This document shows positions 17,230 through 24,457 of a stretch of DNA of 39,442 nucleotides, in pieces. Each line of letters starts with the position of its first letter. Positions within the stretch are counted from its first letter, which is position 1. The position numbers and the translations under genes were made by a program. Location: contig JACVJK010000011.1 in assembly GCA_015711955.1 (NCBI GenBank), forward strand, positions 1-39,442, in the 5' to 3' direction. Source of the DNA: Actinomycetota bacterium (GTDB lineage Bacteria > Actinomycetota > Geothermincolia > Geothermincolales > RBG-13-55-18). The notes beneath the pieces are model-generated. The model worked only from the letters and a program-made list of their open reading frames with translations. It did no database searches and was not told where the DNA came from.

Positions 17230-17616
17230 GGGCCTTTCGGGCTTCCCCGTTTCCCCACCCTCTTGTCAGGCGAAAGGCCGGAAGGTCACCGGGGGTCATC
17301 CACGAGGTCGCGCTCTCCGTCTACCTTTCTCGCTTTGTGGGGACCGCTCACCTTTTAAGGTGGTGGGGAAGGGAATCGCGCGCATCGTCCTTGAGGGGGG
17401 CGTAGGAGGAACGGGCGACATGAGATACCTGCTCTGCCGGCTTTGGTCTTTGTTTTCAGGCGATAACCCGGGAAATGGAGAGGGATTAAAGAAGTGGGAC
17501 CGCGGCCGGAGGCCGCGGTCCCCGGAAAGAAGGGGCGTCGGAGGGGATTCGGTCGATTCGGTCAAGCCCTTCTCACATGGCCCGCTCTCCTTTCCCTCGC
17601 CGAGGCGCCGCCGTCA
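17230..17616. other. Convergent intergenic region
   Basis: This 387-base gap has no supported ORF. CACCTT-TT-AAGGTG (17349-17362) is a small inverted repeat. The long hairpin at 17496-17522 is listed separately. Confidence 0.45.
17496..17522 (-). terminator. 12-bp perfect hairpin, likely terminator of the minus-strand secreted gene
   Basis: GGGACCGCGGCC and GGCCGCGGTCCC pair perfectly around a 3-base loop. Read on the minus strand it is followed by ACTTCTTTAA, a broken U tract. It lies 95 bases beyond the stop of the minus-strand gene and may act in both directions. The weak U tract lowers confidence. Confidence 0.5.
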
Positions 17617-17844
17617 TCAAAGGGGCACCACCGTGGTCGTGCCTTGGCAGGTCAAAGTGGCCACCGGCACGTTGCTCCGCACCGTGCCGTCGGGGAGGAC
17701 CCGGATGCAGGTCCTCACCGTCACCCGCACGGTGACCCCGGCGGAGCTTCCGGCCAGGGCGGGGACGCAGGCGGTATAGACCGAAAGAACCGCCACGAGG
17801 ACCGTCACCGCTATCAACGCCATCCCTAGCGTCCTGGCCGGCAT
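17617..17844 (-). CDS. Short secreted protein related to the WxL-like protein
   Basis: 75 residues. The track opens much further upstream, but AAAGGAGG lies 8 bases before the ATG at 17844, and that start gives a perfect signal peptide (MPARTLGMALIAVTVLV, cleavage near PALAG). The mature peptide is only about 43 residues. Its opening GVTVRVTVRTCIRV resembles the start of the WxL-like protein encoded at 15519 (GVTVSANVLPVIRL). Two mature cysteines, C46 and C66, could form a disulfide. There is no WxL motif or anchor. It may be a minimal surface or secreted factor of the same locus. No known family is recognised. Confidence 0.65.
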   Translation of the reverse strand: MPARTLGMALIAVTVLVAVLSVYTACVPALAGSSAGVTVRVTVRTCIRVLPDGTVRSNVPVATLTCQGTTTVVPL

Positions 17845-18453
17845 CCTCCGCACCTCCTTTCCTCTCACTTCCTGAAACGGCATCTGGCTCCGCCGGGAGC
17901 ATAGGTCCGGGAGGTGATTGGGGACATCCCGCAGGGGGATTCCATGGAAGGGTGCCATGCGACACGTCGTCCTGCACTCGTGAAACCGCCGACCTTGGGA
18001 AGGACGGGCGCTTCTTGAAACGTCTCCTGGACACCAGACCCCCGGGGGGAGGGTGGCGCAAGGTAGGCTGGGGGCGGGGTGGAACCCATCGGCGCAGCAC
18101 CTAAGGCTGCCATCACCTGCGGGAGGAACCGCCGGTACCGGCCGACGCGAAAGCCCCATCACCCGGAAGCCGCCAAACCGCCACCCCCTTTTCGCCGGCC
18201 CCGAAAGACCGTGCCCCATGGCCGCGTCGGGGAAAAACTTAGAACGTCACCATCAGTTGATTATCCCCAAGTCGAGCCGCCTCTATCGGGGGCGGTCACG
18301 ACCATGGATGGCGGTACGGGAGGAAGCGGGGTGGATAGCGGGCGTTCCGGGCGGAAGGCGGGTTTCTCCGGGCTTTCTTTGGGTTAGCCTTTGTGGGAAC
18401 ATGGACCAAGGCAAGGTGGCTTCAGGAGGAAGCCGGAGGGGGTCAGAGGAAAG
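17845..18453. other. Divergent intergenic region between the secreted peptide gene and lgt
   Basis: This 609-base region has no supported ORF on either strand: the track ORFs here are Pro/Arg-rich and have no family features. I looked for a cyclic-di-GMP or other riboswitch core and did not find one. No promoter hexamers are convincing, although both flanking genes must be transcribed from here. Confidence 0.4.
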
Positions 18454-19275
18454 GTGAGACCGGTGCTTTTCCGCGTGGGGGGTATCACCGTATACTCCTA
18501 CGGGTTCATGCTCTTCCTGGCGTTCCTTGCGGGCATGTTCGTGACGGGACGGGAGCTAAAGCGGAGGGGATATGACCCGGCGGCGGTCTACCCGGTGGCC
18601 CTGGCCGCGGTGGTGGGGGGCGTGTTGGGTGCCCGGCTGTTCTACGTCGTGGGCCACTGGAGCGAGTTCTCGGGGAACTGGGGGGCGGTTTTCGACCTCA
18701 ACGTGCGGGGCCTGGTCTTCTACGGGGGACTGGCCCTGGCCTTGCCCCTCTGCCTTTTGGTCAACCGCCTCACGGGGGTGCCGGCGGCGGTCATGGCCGA
18801 CTCGGTGGCCGTGACCATGCCCCTGTCCCTGGCCGTCGCCCGGATCGGGTGCTTCCTCAACGGCTGCTGCGGGGGAAAACCCTCCGGACTCCCCTGGGCG
18901 GTTACCTTCCCGGGTTCCGCCGCGCCGGTACATCCCACCCAACTTTACGAGCTGGTCCTGGACCTGCTCCTCTTCGCCTTGATCCTCAGGGCGAGAAAGG
19001 GACTGAGGAGCGGATGGGCGGCCTTCCTTCTCTTCCTTTCCGGTTACGGGCTGGTGAGGTTCCTGGTGGAGTTCTTCCGTTACCACCCGAGGGAGGGCGG
19101 CACGGCGTTCTTCCAGCTTTCGAGCCTGGCCTTGCTCTTGGGTGGCGGGGTTCTCTTGTTCCTGAGGGAGAGGTCGGCCCGCCGTAGGGTTTCTCTCGCG
19201 TTGGACTCGGCCTCGGCCGGGGAGAGCGCCCCGGGAGGGAAGGATCCAGGACGGGAAGAGGAGGAGTTTAGCTGA
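18454..19275 (+). CDS. lgt: Prolipoprotein diacylglyceryl transferase
   Basis: This integral membrane enzyme, about 273 residues, transfers diacylglycerol from phosphatidylglycerol to the lipobox cysteine of prolipoproteins. It shows the N-terminal YSYGFMLFLAF segment, the Lgt signature ARIGCFLNGCCGG (from about residue 128) with its essential Arg, HPTQLYE (about 160-166), and a C-terminal GLVRFLVEFFR. Several transmembrane helices are visible. A roughly 30-residue charged tail after the last helix is variable. The track starts at 18391, but the GTG at 18454 after AGAGGAAAG gives the normal N-terminus. Confidence 0.93.
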   Translation: MRPVLFRVGGITVYSYGFMLFLAFLAGMFVTGRELKRRGYDPAAVYPVALAAVVGGVLGARLFYVVGHWSEFSGNWGAVFDLNVRGLVFYGGLALALPLCLLVNRLTGVPAAVMADSVAVTMPLSLAVARIGCFLNGCCGGKPSGLPWAVTFPGSAAPVHPTQLYELVLDLLLFALILRARKGLRSGWAAFLLFLSGYGLVRFLVEFFRYHPREGGTAFFQLSSLALLLGGGVLLFLRERSARRRVSLALDSASAGESAPGGKDPGREEEEFS

Positions 19276-19323
19276 GGATCCCCAGCGCGCGCCGCAGGAT
19301 CGGATGGGAAAGGGGTGCTGAGG

Positions 19324-19851
19324 ATGACGGGCGAAAAGGGAGAGACGATCTTCCGGGAGGAGCAGAGGGTTGCCGAGACGAGATGGGTGCTCCTCGTGTA
19401 TTTGGCGGCGCTGGCGGCTTGGGGTTCCCTGCTGGCGCAGGTGGTCCTGGGTTGGCCCGATAAAAGGAGGCAACCCTTGTGGCTCTCGGGACTTCTGGCC
19501 CTGGCGTTCGGGGTGGTCTTCCCGTTACTGTTCCGTGACTCCCGCCTGGTGGTGGAGGTGGACGAGGAAGGCGTGTCCTTCCGTTACCACCCTTTCCACT
19601 GCAGGCCCCACCGGGTCGAGGGGTCCGAGATCGTCTCGGCCCGGGCGGTGACCTACCAGCCGTTGCAGGATTTCGGCGGCTGGGGTATCCGCATCGGCCT
19701 GGGTCGGAGGAAGGCCTACACCGTCTCGGGCAACAGGGGCGTGGAACTGGAGCTCTCAAACGGTTGGAGGTTGCTGCTGGGGAGCCGCCGTCCCGAGGAA
19801 CTCTTGTCGGCGGTGCGCCAGATCACCGAGGTGAAAAGGCAGCCACGCTAA
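19324..19851 (+). CDS. Small membrane protein with a PH-like domain (DUF6141-like)
   Basis: 175 residues. A short charged start (FREEQR) is followed by two transmembrane helices (about 21-42 and 52-71). A soluble beta-rich domain then carries the FGGWGIRIG and KAYTVSGNRGVELEL patterns common in bacterial PH-like membrane proteins, and it ends LLLGSRRPEELL. Function is unknown. It lies 48 bases after lgt in the same direction and may share its transcript. ATG 19324 has GAAAGGGG at a suitable distance; the track's GTG at 19315 is less likely. Confidence 0.7.
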   Translation: MTGEKGETIFREEQRVAETRWVLLVYLAALAAWGSLLAQVVLGWPDKRRQPLWLSGLLALAFGVVFPLLFRDSRLVVEVDEEGVSFRYHPFHCRPHRVEGSEIVSARAVTYQPLQDFGGWGIRIGLGRRKAYTVSGNRGVELELSNGWRLLLGSRRPEELLSAVRQITEVKRQPR

Positions 19852-20007
19852 AGAACCTTGCGATCGGGTTTCACGCAAATCATCGCTCACGACCGAGTTG
19901 GTGACGAGCGTTATGTCCAGCTCCCACGGTAAATGACGTCCCCGCCAGGTTCCTGCGGAGCGAGCCCGGACAGTTGCCGGCGTTTCTCCAAGATTCTTTG
20001 GAGCCTA

Positions 20008-20036
20008 GTGATGTGAGTCCTTCCGGTTCACATCAC
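20008..20036. repeat. 9-bp perfect inverted repeat between convergent genes
   Basis: GTGATGTGA and TCACATCAC are separated by 11 bases. The repeat sits between the plus-strand PH-like gene and minus-strand mscL, where a two-way terminator is expected. Neither side has a U tract, so a protein-binding site is also possible. Confidence 0.5.
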
Positions 20037-20136
20037 CCCGCCGAAAGACGACGAAGAAAACGGCGGTCGGCGGCAGGGTCCGATCGCCGGCTCCCGGCGG
20101 ATTTTCCGATGAAGACGCCCCGGCCCCGTTTCGGTC

Positions 20137-20559
20137 TTATTTTTTGTCCAACTTCTCCAGGCGGAGGGCCTTGAAGCCGAAATACACCACGGCCAGGATC
20201 ACCACGAAGTCGATGAGGGCGCTGATGAAGGCCCCGTATCGGAAGACGGCGTTGTTTATGGTGAAGGTGAGGTCCCCTACATTTGCCTTCCCGGCCACCA
20301 TGGCGATTATGGGGCTGATCATGTACTCGATGAGCGATTTGACGAGGGAGCCCACGGCGGTTCCCACGATGAAGCCGATGGCCAGCCCCACCACCCCTTG
20401 CTTCCTCACGAAGTCCACGAACCCCCGCAGCGGCCCTTTCTTCGCGGCCTCCTCCTCTTTCTTCTTGGCCTCCTCGGCCACGGGATAGCCGCAGTTCGGA
20501 CAGGCCTTGGCGAGCCCCGAGATCCCCTTGCCGCACTCCGGACATTCGGTGATGGCCAT
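20137..20559 (-). CDS. mscL: Large-conductance mechanosensitive channel fused to an N-terminal zinc ribbon
   Basis: 140 residues. The C-terminal hundred are MscL, a pore that opens under membrane tension to release solutes. They comprise an amphipathic start GFVDFVRKQG, TM1 VVGLAIGFIVGTAVGSLV (about 56-73), a short periplasmic loop with NNAVFRYGAF, and TM2 ISALIDFVVILAVVYFGF (about 112-129). The first 24 residues hold CPEC...CPNC (C6, C9, C20, C23), a zinc ribbon, joined by a Lys/Glu-rich helix. Normal MscL has no such domain, and the C-terminal cytoplasmic helix is very short here. AAAGGAGGTGGGAG precedes the ATG. The single reading frame through both parts rules out two genes. Confidence 0.88.
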   Translation of the reverse strand: MAITECPECGKGISGLAKACPNCGYPVAEEAKKKEEEAAKKGPLRGFVDFVRKQGVVGLAIGFIVGTAVGSLVKSLIEYMISPIIAMVAGKANVGDLTFTINNAVFRYGAFISALIDFVVILAVVYFGFKALRLEKLDKK

Positions 20560-20690
20560 CTCCCACCTCCTTTATCCCATACGCCCAACCGCCGCCAGCC
20601 TTGCGCTCTGCCGGTCTCTCGATATGTATGCGACCTCCGTGGACGCTCAACGAACGCGACCAGGTAGCGTCCCATCGCCCGCGAGGCCCC

Positions 20691-21848
20691 TCAAAGCCCG
20701 TAGGAGCGGGCGATGATCTCCCGCATGATCTCCCGGGTGCCGCCACCGATGGGTCCCAGGCGGGCGTCCCGGAAGGCCCGGGCCAGGGGATATTCCTCCA
20801 TGTAACCGTAACCCCCGAAGACCTGCAGTGCCCGGTCCGCCACCCGGCAGGCCAGGTCGCAGGTGTAGAGCTTGGCCATGGCCACCTCCTTCACCGGGTT
20901 CTTCCCCTCCAAGTAAAGCTTGAGGACCCGGTAGGTGAAGGCTCTCCCCAGCTCGATCTCGGTGGCCATGTCGGCGAGCATGTGGGAGATGGCCTGGAAC
21001 TTGCCGATGGGCTTCCCGAAGGCCGTCCGCTCCTTGGCGTACTGGAGCGCCTTCTCGAAGAGGAACTGGGAGGTCTCCACCGCCGCCAGGGCAATGACCA
21101 GCCTCTCCCAGACGAAGTTGGCCATGATCTGGAAGAACCCCCGGTTGACCTCACCCAGCAGGGCGTCCCCCGGGACGCGGCAGTCCATGAAGGAGAGCTC
21201 GCCGGTGTCCGAGGCCTTCCATCCCAGCTTCTTCAGCTTGCGGGAGGTCTCGAAGCCCGGCGTTCCCCTCTCCACCACGAACTGGGAGATGCCGCCGTAG
21301 CCCTTGTCGGGGTCGGTCTTGGCCGCCACCACCACCCAGTCGCAGCGGACCCCGTTGGTGATGAAGGTCTTGGAGCCGTTGAGGATCCAGTCGGAGCCGA
21401 CCCGGCGGGCAGTGGTTCGGATTCCCGCCACGTCCGATCCCGCCTCAGGCTCGGTGATGGCCAGCGCCCCCACGCTCTCCCCCTTGATCCCCGAGACCAG
21501 ATATCTCTGCTTCTGTTCCTCGGTGCCGAACTTGCCGATCTGGGGCATGGCGATGGAGATGTGGGCCCCTATGCCCGCCGCCACCCCGGCGGAACCGCAG
21601 CGGGCCATCTCCTCGTGGAGCACCGCCTCCGCCACCGGGTCATCGTCGCCGCCGTATCTCTCCGGGAAGGACATGCCCAAGAACCCCAACTCTCCCATCC
21701 GGCGGTAAAGATCCAGGGGGAACTCCTCCGCCTCCTCCCAGTCGTCCACGAAGGGGACGATCTCCTTCTCGACGAACTCCCTCACGCTGCGGCGGAACTC
21801 GTGGTGTACGGGTTGGAAGATCTCGTGGTCCCGATGCACCTCGTTCAT
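20691..21848 (-). CDS. Acyl-CoA dehydrogenase, long-chain (ACADL-like) type
   Basis: This 385-residue FAD enzyme introduces the first double bond in beta-oxidation. It shows ALAITEPEAGSD (129-139), DWILNGSKTFITNG (about 153-166), RTAFGKPIGKFQ, and a C-terminal VFGGYGYMEEYP. The usual YEGT-Glu is replaced by IGGGTREIMRE. Instead Glu248 in NFVWERLVIA sits where long-chain and isovaleryl-CoA dehydrogenases carry their catalytic base, so the enzyme should be active on longer or branched acyl-CoA. GGGAGGGAG precedes the ATG. It lies 131 bases upstream of mscL on the same strand. Confidence 0.93.
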   Translation of the reverse strand: MNEVHRDHEIFQPVHHEFRRSVREFVEKEIVPFVDDWEEAEEFPLDLYRRMGELGFLGMSFPERYGGDDDPVAEAVLHEEMARCGSAGVAAGIGAHISIAMPQIGKFGTEEQKQRYLVSGIKGESVGALAITEPEAGSDVAGIRTTARRVGSDWILNGSKTFITNGVRCDWVVVAAKTDPDKGYGGISQFVVERGTPGFETSRKLKKLGWKASDTGELSFMDCRVPGDALLGEVNRGFFQIMANFVWERLVIALAAVETSQFLFEKALQYAKERTAFGKPIGKFQAISHMLADMATEIELGRAFTYRVLKLYLEGKNPVKEVAMAKLYTCDLACRVADRALQVFGGYGYMEEYPLARAFRDARLGPIGGGTREIMREIIARSYGL

Positions 21849-22132
21849 GCCTCTCCCTCCCTGTGGTCTTCATGCCTGCTCGCTCGCGGACCGGGAATGA
21901 GCCCCCATTCCCTCAAGGATGACATTTTCCACCTCATCCTGGACCAAGCCTTCCACGCGCCCGACTCGCTGCCACATCGTTTCGGGTCCTCGGCAAGGAT
22001 AAACGAAGCGTTGGCGCAAGCACTTAAGGCTTGTTGCGTGGCGAGACCTCGAGACATTCCCCTCAAAAGTTCGATTTGAGCAGGCTCGTCCTGCCCGACA
22101 CGCGCCTTTCCACTGCGGGGTTCCGCCCCTTG

Positions 22133-22161
22133 ATTATATACCTGAGGGGCGGGGCGTTTAA
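22133..22161 (-). promoter_or_regulatory. Minus-strand promoter candidate for the acyl-CoA dehydrogenase
   Basis: On the minus strand a perfect TATAAT (22138-22133) is preceded at 17 bases by TTAAAC, a weak -35. The -10 box lies in the loop of the CCGCCCCT/AGGGGCGG inverted repeat, so a protein bound there could control it. The start would be about 285 bases upstream of the gene. Confidence 0.35.
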
Positions 22162-22286
22162 TCCCTGGATGAAATTGGGAATAAGGATGGTATAACTGGG
22201 AGGGGTGGAGTTCCCAAAGGCAGTTCGGATGCTTGGCTGAGGATGGGGAGATCCACGAGGGGCTTCGCGTTTGGAGGCCATCGAGA

Positions 22287-22324
22287 CCATTAATTGTTGG
22301 GGAACCCATTAATTGTTGGGAAAC
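22287..22324 (+). repeat. Tandem 19-base direct repeat upstream of the response regulator
   Basis: Two adjacent copies of CCATTAATTGTTGGG(G/A)AAC differ at one base. The AT-rich core stands out in GC-rich surroundings. It lies 163 bases before the response-regulator start and could be an operator for a dimeric DNA-binding protein. Confidence 0.75.
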
Positions 22325-22486
22325 CCTAAAGTGGGGGGCTTGCGTTGCCCGAATAGATGAGAGTGGGAATCCGAATCCCTTGATGGCTTTCGTCTCATAT
22401 GAATAACCAGGGTTCCCGGTGCCCTTTCCGGGTCTCTTTCCGGGATAGGGGGTTTCCTTTTCGGCGTCTTCCGAGGAGGTAAGGGG

Positions 22487-22924
22487 ATGACCAGGGTGCT
22501 GGTGGTGGACGACGATCCCATGGTGACCCGGTTGGTCCGCATCAACCTGGAGCTGGAGGATTTCCAGGTGGAGGAGGCCTGGGACGGCAACACGGCCCTG
22601 AGGATGATGAGGGAGAATCCCCCCTCCGTCCTGGTGCTGGACATCATGATGCCCCGTATGGACGGTTGGGAGATATTGCGACAGGTGCGGGAAGACCCGC
22701 GCCTGAAGGACCTCCCGGTGGTCCTTCTCACCGCCAAGGTGCAGGACGAGGACATGGCCAGGGGTTGGAGGATGGGAGCCGACGGGTACATCACCAAACC
22801 CTTCAATCCGGTGGGCCTGGCCGACATATTGAGGGAGGTCCTTAGCCGCACCCTGGAGGAGAGGAGGAGGCTGCGGGAGGAGGAGCTGGACCGCCTGAGG
22901 GATCTCATGGAGGAAGAGGGATGA
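22487..22924 (+). CDS. Stand-alone response regulator receiver protein
   Basis: 145 residues. A complete receiver domain (about 1-120) has the acidic pocket VVDDDP (D8-D10), phospho-acceptor D52 in LVLDIMMP, T82 in LLTAK and K104 in ITKPF. All residues needed for phosphorylation are present. After the domain comes only a charged helix (LEERRRLREEELDRL) with no DNA-binding or enzymatic domain, so it should act through protein contacts, in the manner of CheY or Spo0F. No histidine kinase is nearby. GAGGAGGT lies 6 bases before the ATG. It is flanked by direct repeats on both sides. Confidence 0.92.
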   Translation: MTRVLVVDDDPMVTRLVRINLELEDFQVEEAWDGNTALRMMRENPPSVLVLDIMMPRMDGWEILRQVREDPRLKDLPVVLLTAKVQDEDMARGWRMGADGYITKPFNPVGLADILREVLSRTLEERRRLREEELDRLRDLMEEEG

Positions 22925-23333
22925 GCCCCTGGGGCAAGGGGGCAAGCCTCGGAGCTCGTTCTTCCCCTCCGGAGACGTGGCAGGTTTCGGGTCGATCACC
23001 AGGTTTCGGGTCGATCCTTCGTTTGACTGGAAACGGCCAGCGTCTTTCCATGAGACCCCAAAAGGCCCGGTGTCCTTCAGGGGGTTCTCGGGACAGCCTC
23101 ATTCCCGCTACGTCAAGGCGCGTCAAGGTCTTGGCGGCTGTGGGCCGTCGAGGTAGAAGTCGAGTTGATTTGGTCTTCTCCTGCGGGGACGGAAGGCGCA
23201 TTCCCGTTCCCTTGGCGTCGGTCCACATGGGTCTTCGCGGTGGCGGGGGTCCGTCGGCGCGGGGTTTGGGAGATTCCCTCTCGCGCCGGGCGATGAGGGC
23301 CTGAGGGGCTTCGGATGGCAGAAAGGAGGGGTC
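22925..23333. other. Intergenic region between the response regulator and dehydrogenase
   Basis: This 409-base gap has no supported ORF. It holds a direct repeat (22981-23018) followed at 23023 by TTGACT, a good -35, with a poor -10 (TTCCAT) 17 bases on. A short CGTCAAGG pair with 10-base period is at 23111-23128. Confidence 0.45.
22981..23018 (+). repeat. Tandem 19-base-period direct repeat downstream of the response regulator
   Basis: CAGGTTTCGGGTCGATC occurs at 22981-22997 and again at 23000-23016, a period of 19. It ends 6 bases before a TTGACT. This is the layout expected for an activator site upstream of a -35 box. Confidence 0.7.
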
Positions 23334-24317
23334 ATGCCCAGGATCGTGGTGCTCTCGCCCTTGCCGGAGGAGATGGTGCGGGGATTTTTCGTCGGGCAGG
23401 AGGGCGCGGAAAGCCTGGAGGTCTCCGTCTACCGTGGGGAACCGGGACCGGGACTGGTGGAGGCGGTGCGGGGAGCCGACGTCATCATCGGGGACTTCAC
23501 CTTCCGTTTGCCCATCGACGCCGAGGTGGCCGAGGCGGCGAGAGGATGCCGCCTGATACAGCAGCCCAGCATCGGTTACCAGCACATCGACCTGGAGGCC
23601 ACCCGAAGGGCGGGTATCCCGGTGGCCAACGTGGGAGCGGCCAACGCCGTTGCGGTGGCGGAGCACGCGGTGATGTTCATGCTCATGTTGCTCAAGAACG
23701 CGCTTTATTTTCACCACAAGACGGCTGAGGGCCAGTGGGCTCAGCAGGACATGTTCACCGTAGGATGCCGCGAGCTCCTGGGGAAGACGGTGGGCATCGT
23801 GGGGATGGGCCACATCGGGAGGGAGGTAGCCGTGAGGCTCAAGCCCTTCGGCTGCCGGGTGCTGTACCATGACCTCAGGCGGCTGGATCCCGAGCAGGAG
23901 AGGGAGTTGGGTGCCGATTACGCCAGCCTGGAGGATCTGCTGCGGACCTCCGACATCGTCACCCTCCACGTCCCCCTCACCCCCGAGACCCGGCACCTCA
24001 TAGACGGGGAGAGGATAGGGATGATGAAGGAGGGAGCGTACCTGATCAACCTGGCCCGGGGTGAGGTGGTGGACGAGGAGGCCCTGTACCGCGCGTTGAA
24101 AGAGGGGAGGTTGGCTGGGGCGGGTTTAGACGTCTTCTCCCGGGAACCGGTGGACCCGGACAACCCCCTGCTCCGTCTGCCCCAGGTAGTGCTCACCCCT
24201 CACACCGCCGGGGGCACCGACGAGAGCCGTTTGCGCATGATCCAGGTGACGGTGGAGAACGTGAGGAGGGTGCTTGCGGGGGAGAAGCCCCTGCACGTGG
24301 TTAACGGGGTGGAATGA
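23334..24317 (+). CDS. D-isomer-specific 2-hydroxyacid dehydrogenase
   Basis: This 327-residue NAD-dependent oxidoreductase interconverts a D-2-hydroxyacid and its 2-oxoacid. The NAD-binding motif GMGHIG is at 157-162, and D180 at the end of the second strand predicts NAD rather than NADP. The catalytic triad of the family is complete: R242 in NLARGE, E271 in SREPVD and H290 in LTPHTAGG. Substrate is not determinable; glycerate, lactate, phosphoglycerate-like or branched acids are possible. AAAGGAGGGGTC precedes the ATG. It lies 298 bases before a thiamine-diphosphate enzyme that also probably uses 2-oxoacids. Confidence 0.93.
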   Translation: MPRIVVLSPLPEEMVRGFFVGQEGAESLEVSVYRGEPGPGLVEAVRGADVIIGDFTFRLPIDAEVAEAARGCRLIQQPSIGYQHIDLEATRRAGIPVANVGAANAVAVAEHAVMFMLMLLKNALYFHHKTAEGQWAQQDMFTVGCRELLGKTVGIVGMGHIGREVAVRLKPFGCRVLYHDLRRLDPEQERELGADYASLEDLLRTSDIVTLHVPLTPETRHLIDGERIGMMKEGAYLINLARGEVVDEEALYRALKEGRLAGAGLDVFSREPVDPDNPLLRLPQVVLTPHTAGGTDESRLRMIQVTVENVRRVLAGEKPLHVVNGVE

Positions 24318-24333
24318 AATCGAAGGCAAGAGC

Positions 24334-24352
24334 GGCCGGATCGGCCCGTTTT
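24334..24352 (+). terminator. Weak terminator after the hydroxyacid dehydrogenase
   Basis: GGCCG-GAT-CGGCC forms a short 5-bp stem followed by CCG and TTTT. It lies 17 bases after the stop codon. Weak but well placed. Confidence 0.4.
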
Positions 24353-24457
24353 CCTCCTCCAGGGCCCAGAAGTCCAGGAAATAAGCCATTCGCCCTCACG
24401 TTTTGCCAGCCGGGGCGATCATCGGGGCGGTCAAAACGAAAGCGCGGCCACGCTGGG

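Larger units (their letters stand above)
21849..22486. other. Long divergent intergenic region
   Basis: This 638-base region between the minus-strand dehydrogenase and the plus-strand response regulator has no supported gene. It contains an 8-bp inverted repeat, CCGCCCCT (22123-22130) and AGGGGCGG (22145-22152), a minus-strand promoter candidate, and a tandem 19-base repeat, listed separately. Confidence 0.5.

Noticed and set aside
18079-18387. Plus-strand ORF in the gap before lgt
   Set aside because: Pro/Arg/Gly-rich translation without motifs or a ribosome site; probably chance.
17845-18453. Cyclic-di-GMP riboswitch upstream of the secreted peptide or lgt
   Set aside because: Some short pieces resemble the core (GACGCGAAAGCC on the plus strand), but the flanking stems and the second conserved block are missing.
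20601-22079. 492-residue plus-strand ORF opposite the acyl-CoA dehydrogenase
   Set aside because: Antisense shadow. The minus-strand dehydrogenase has complete motifs, while this ORF is low-complexity and unlike any family.
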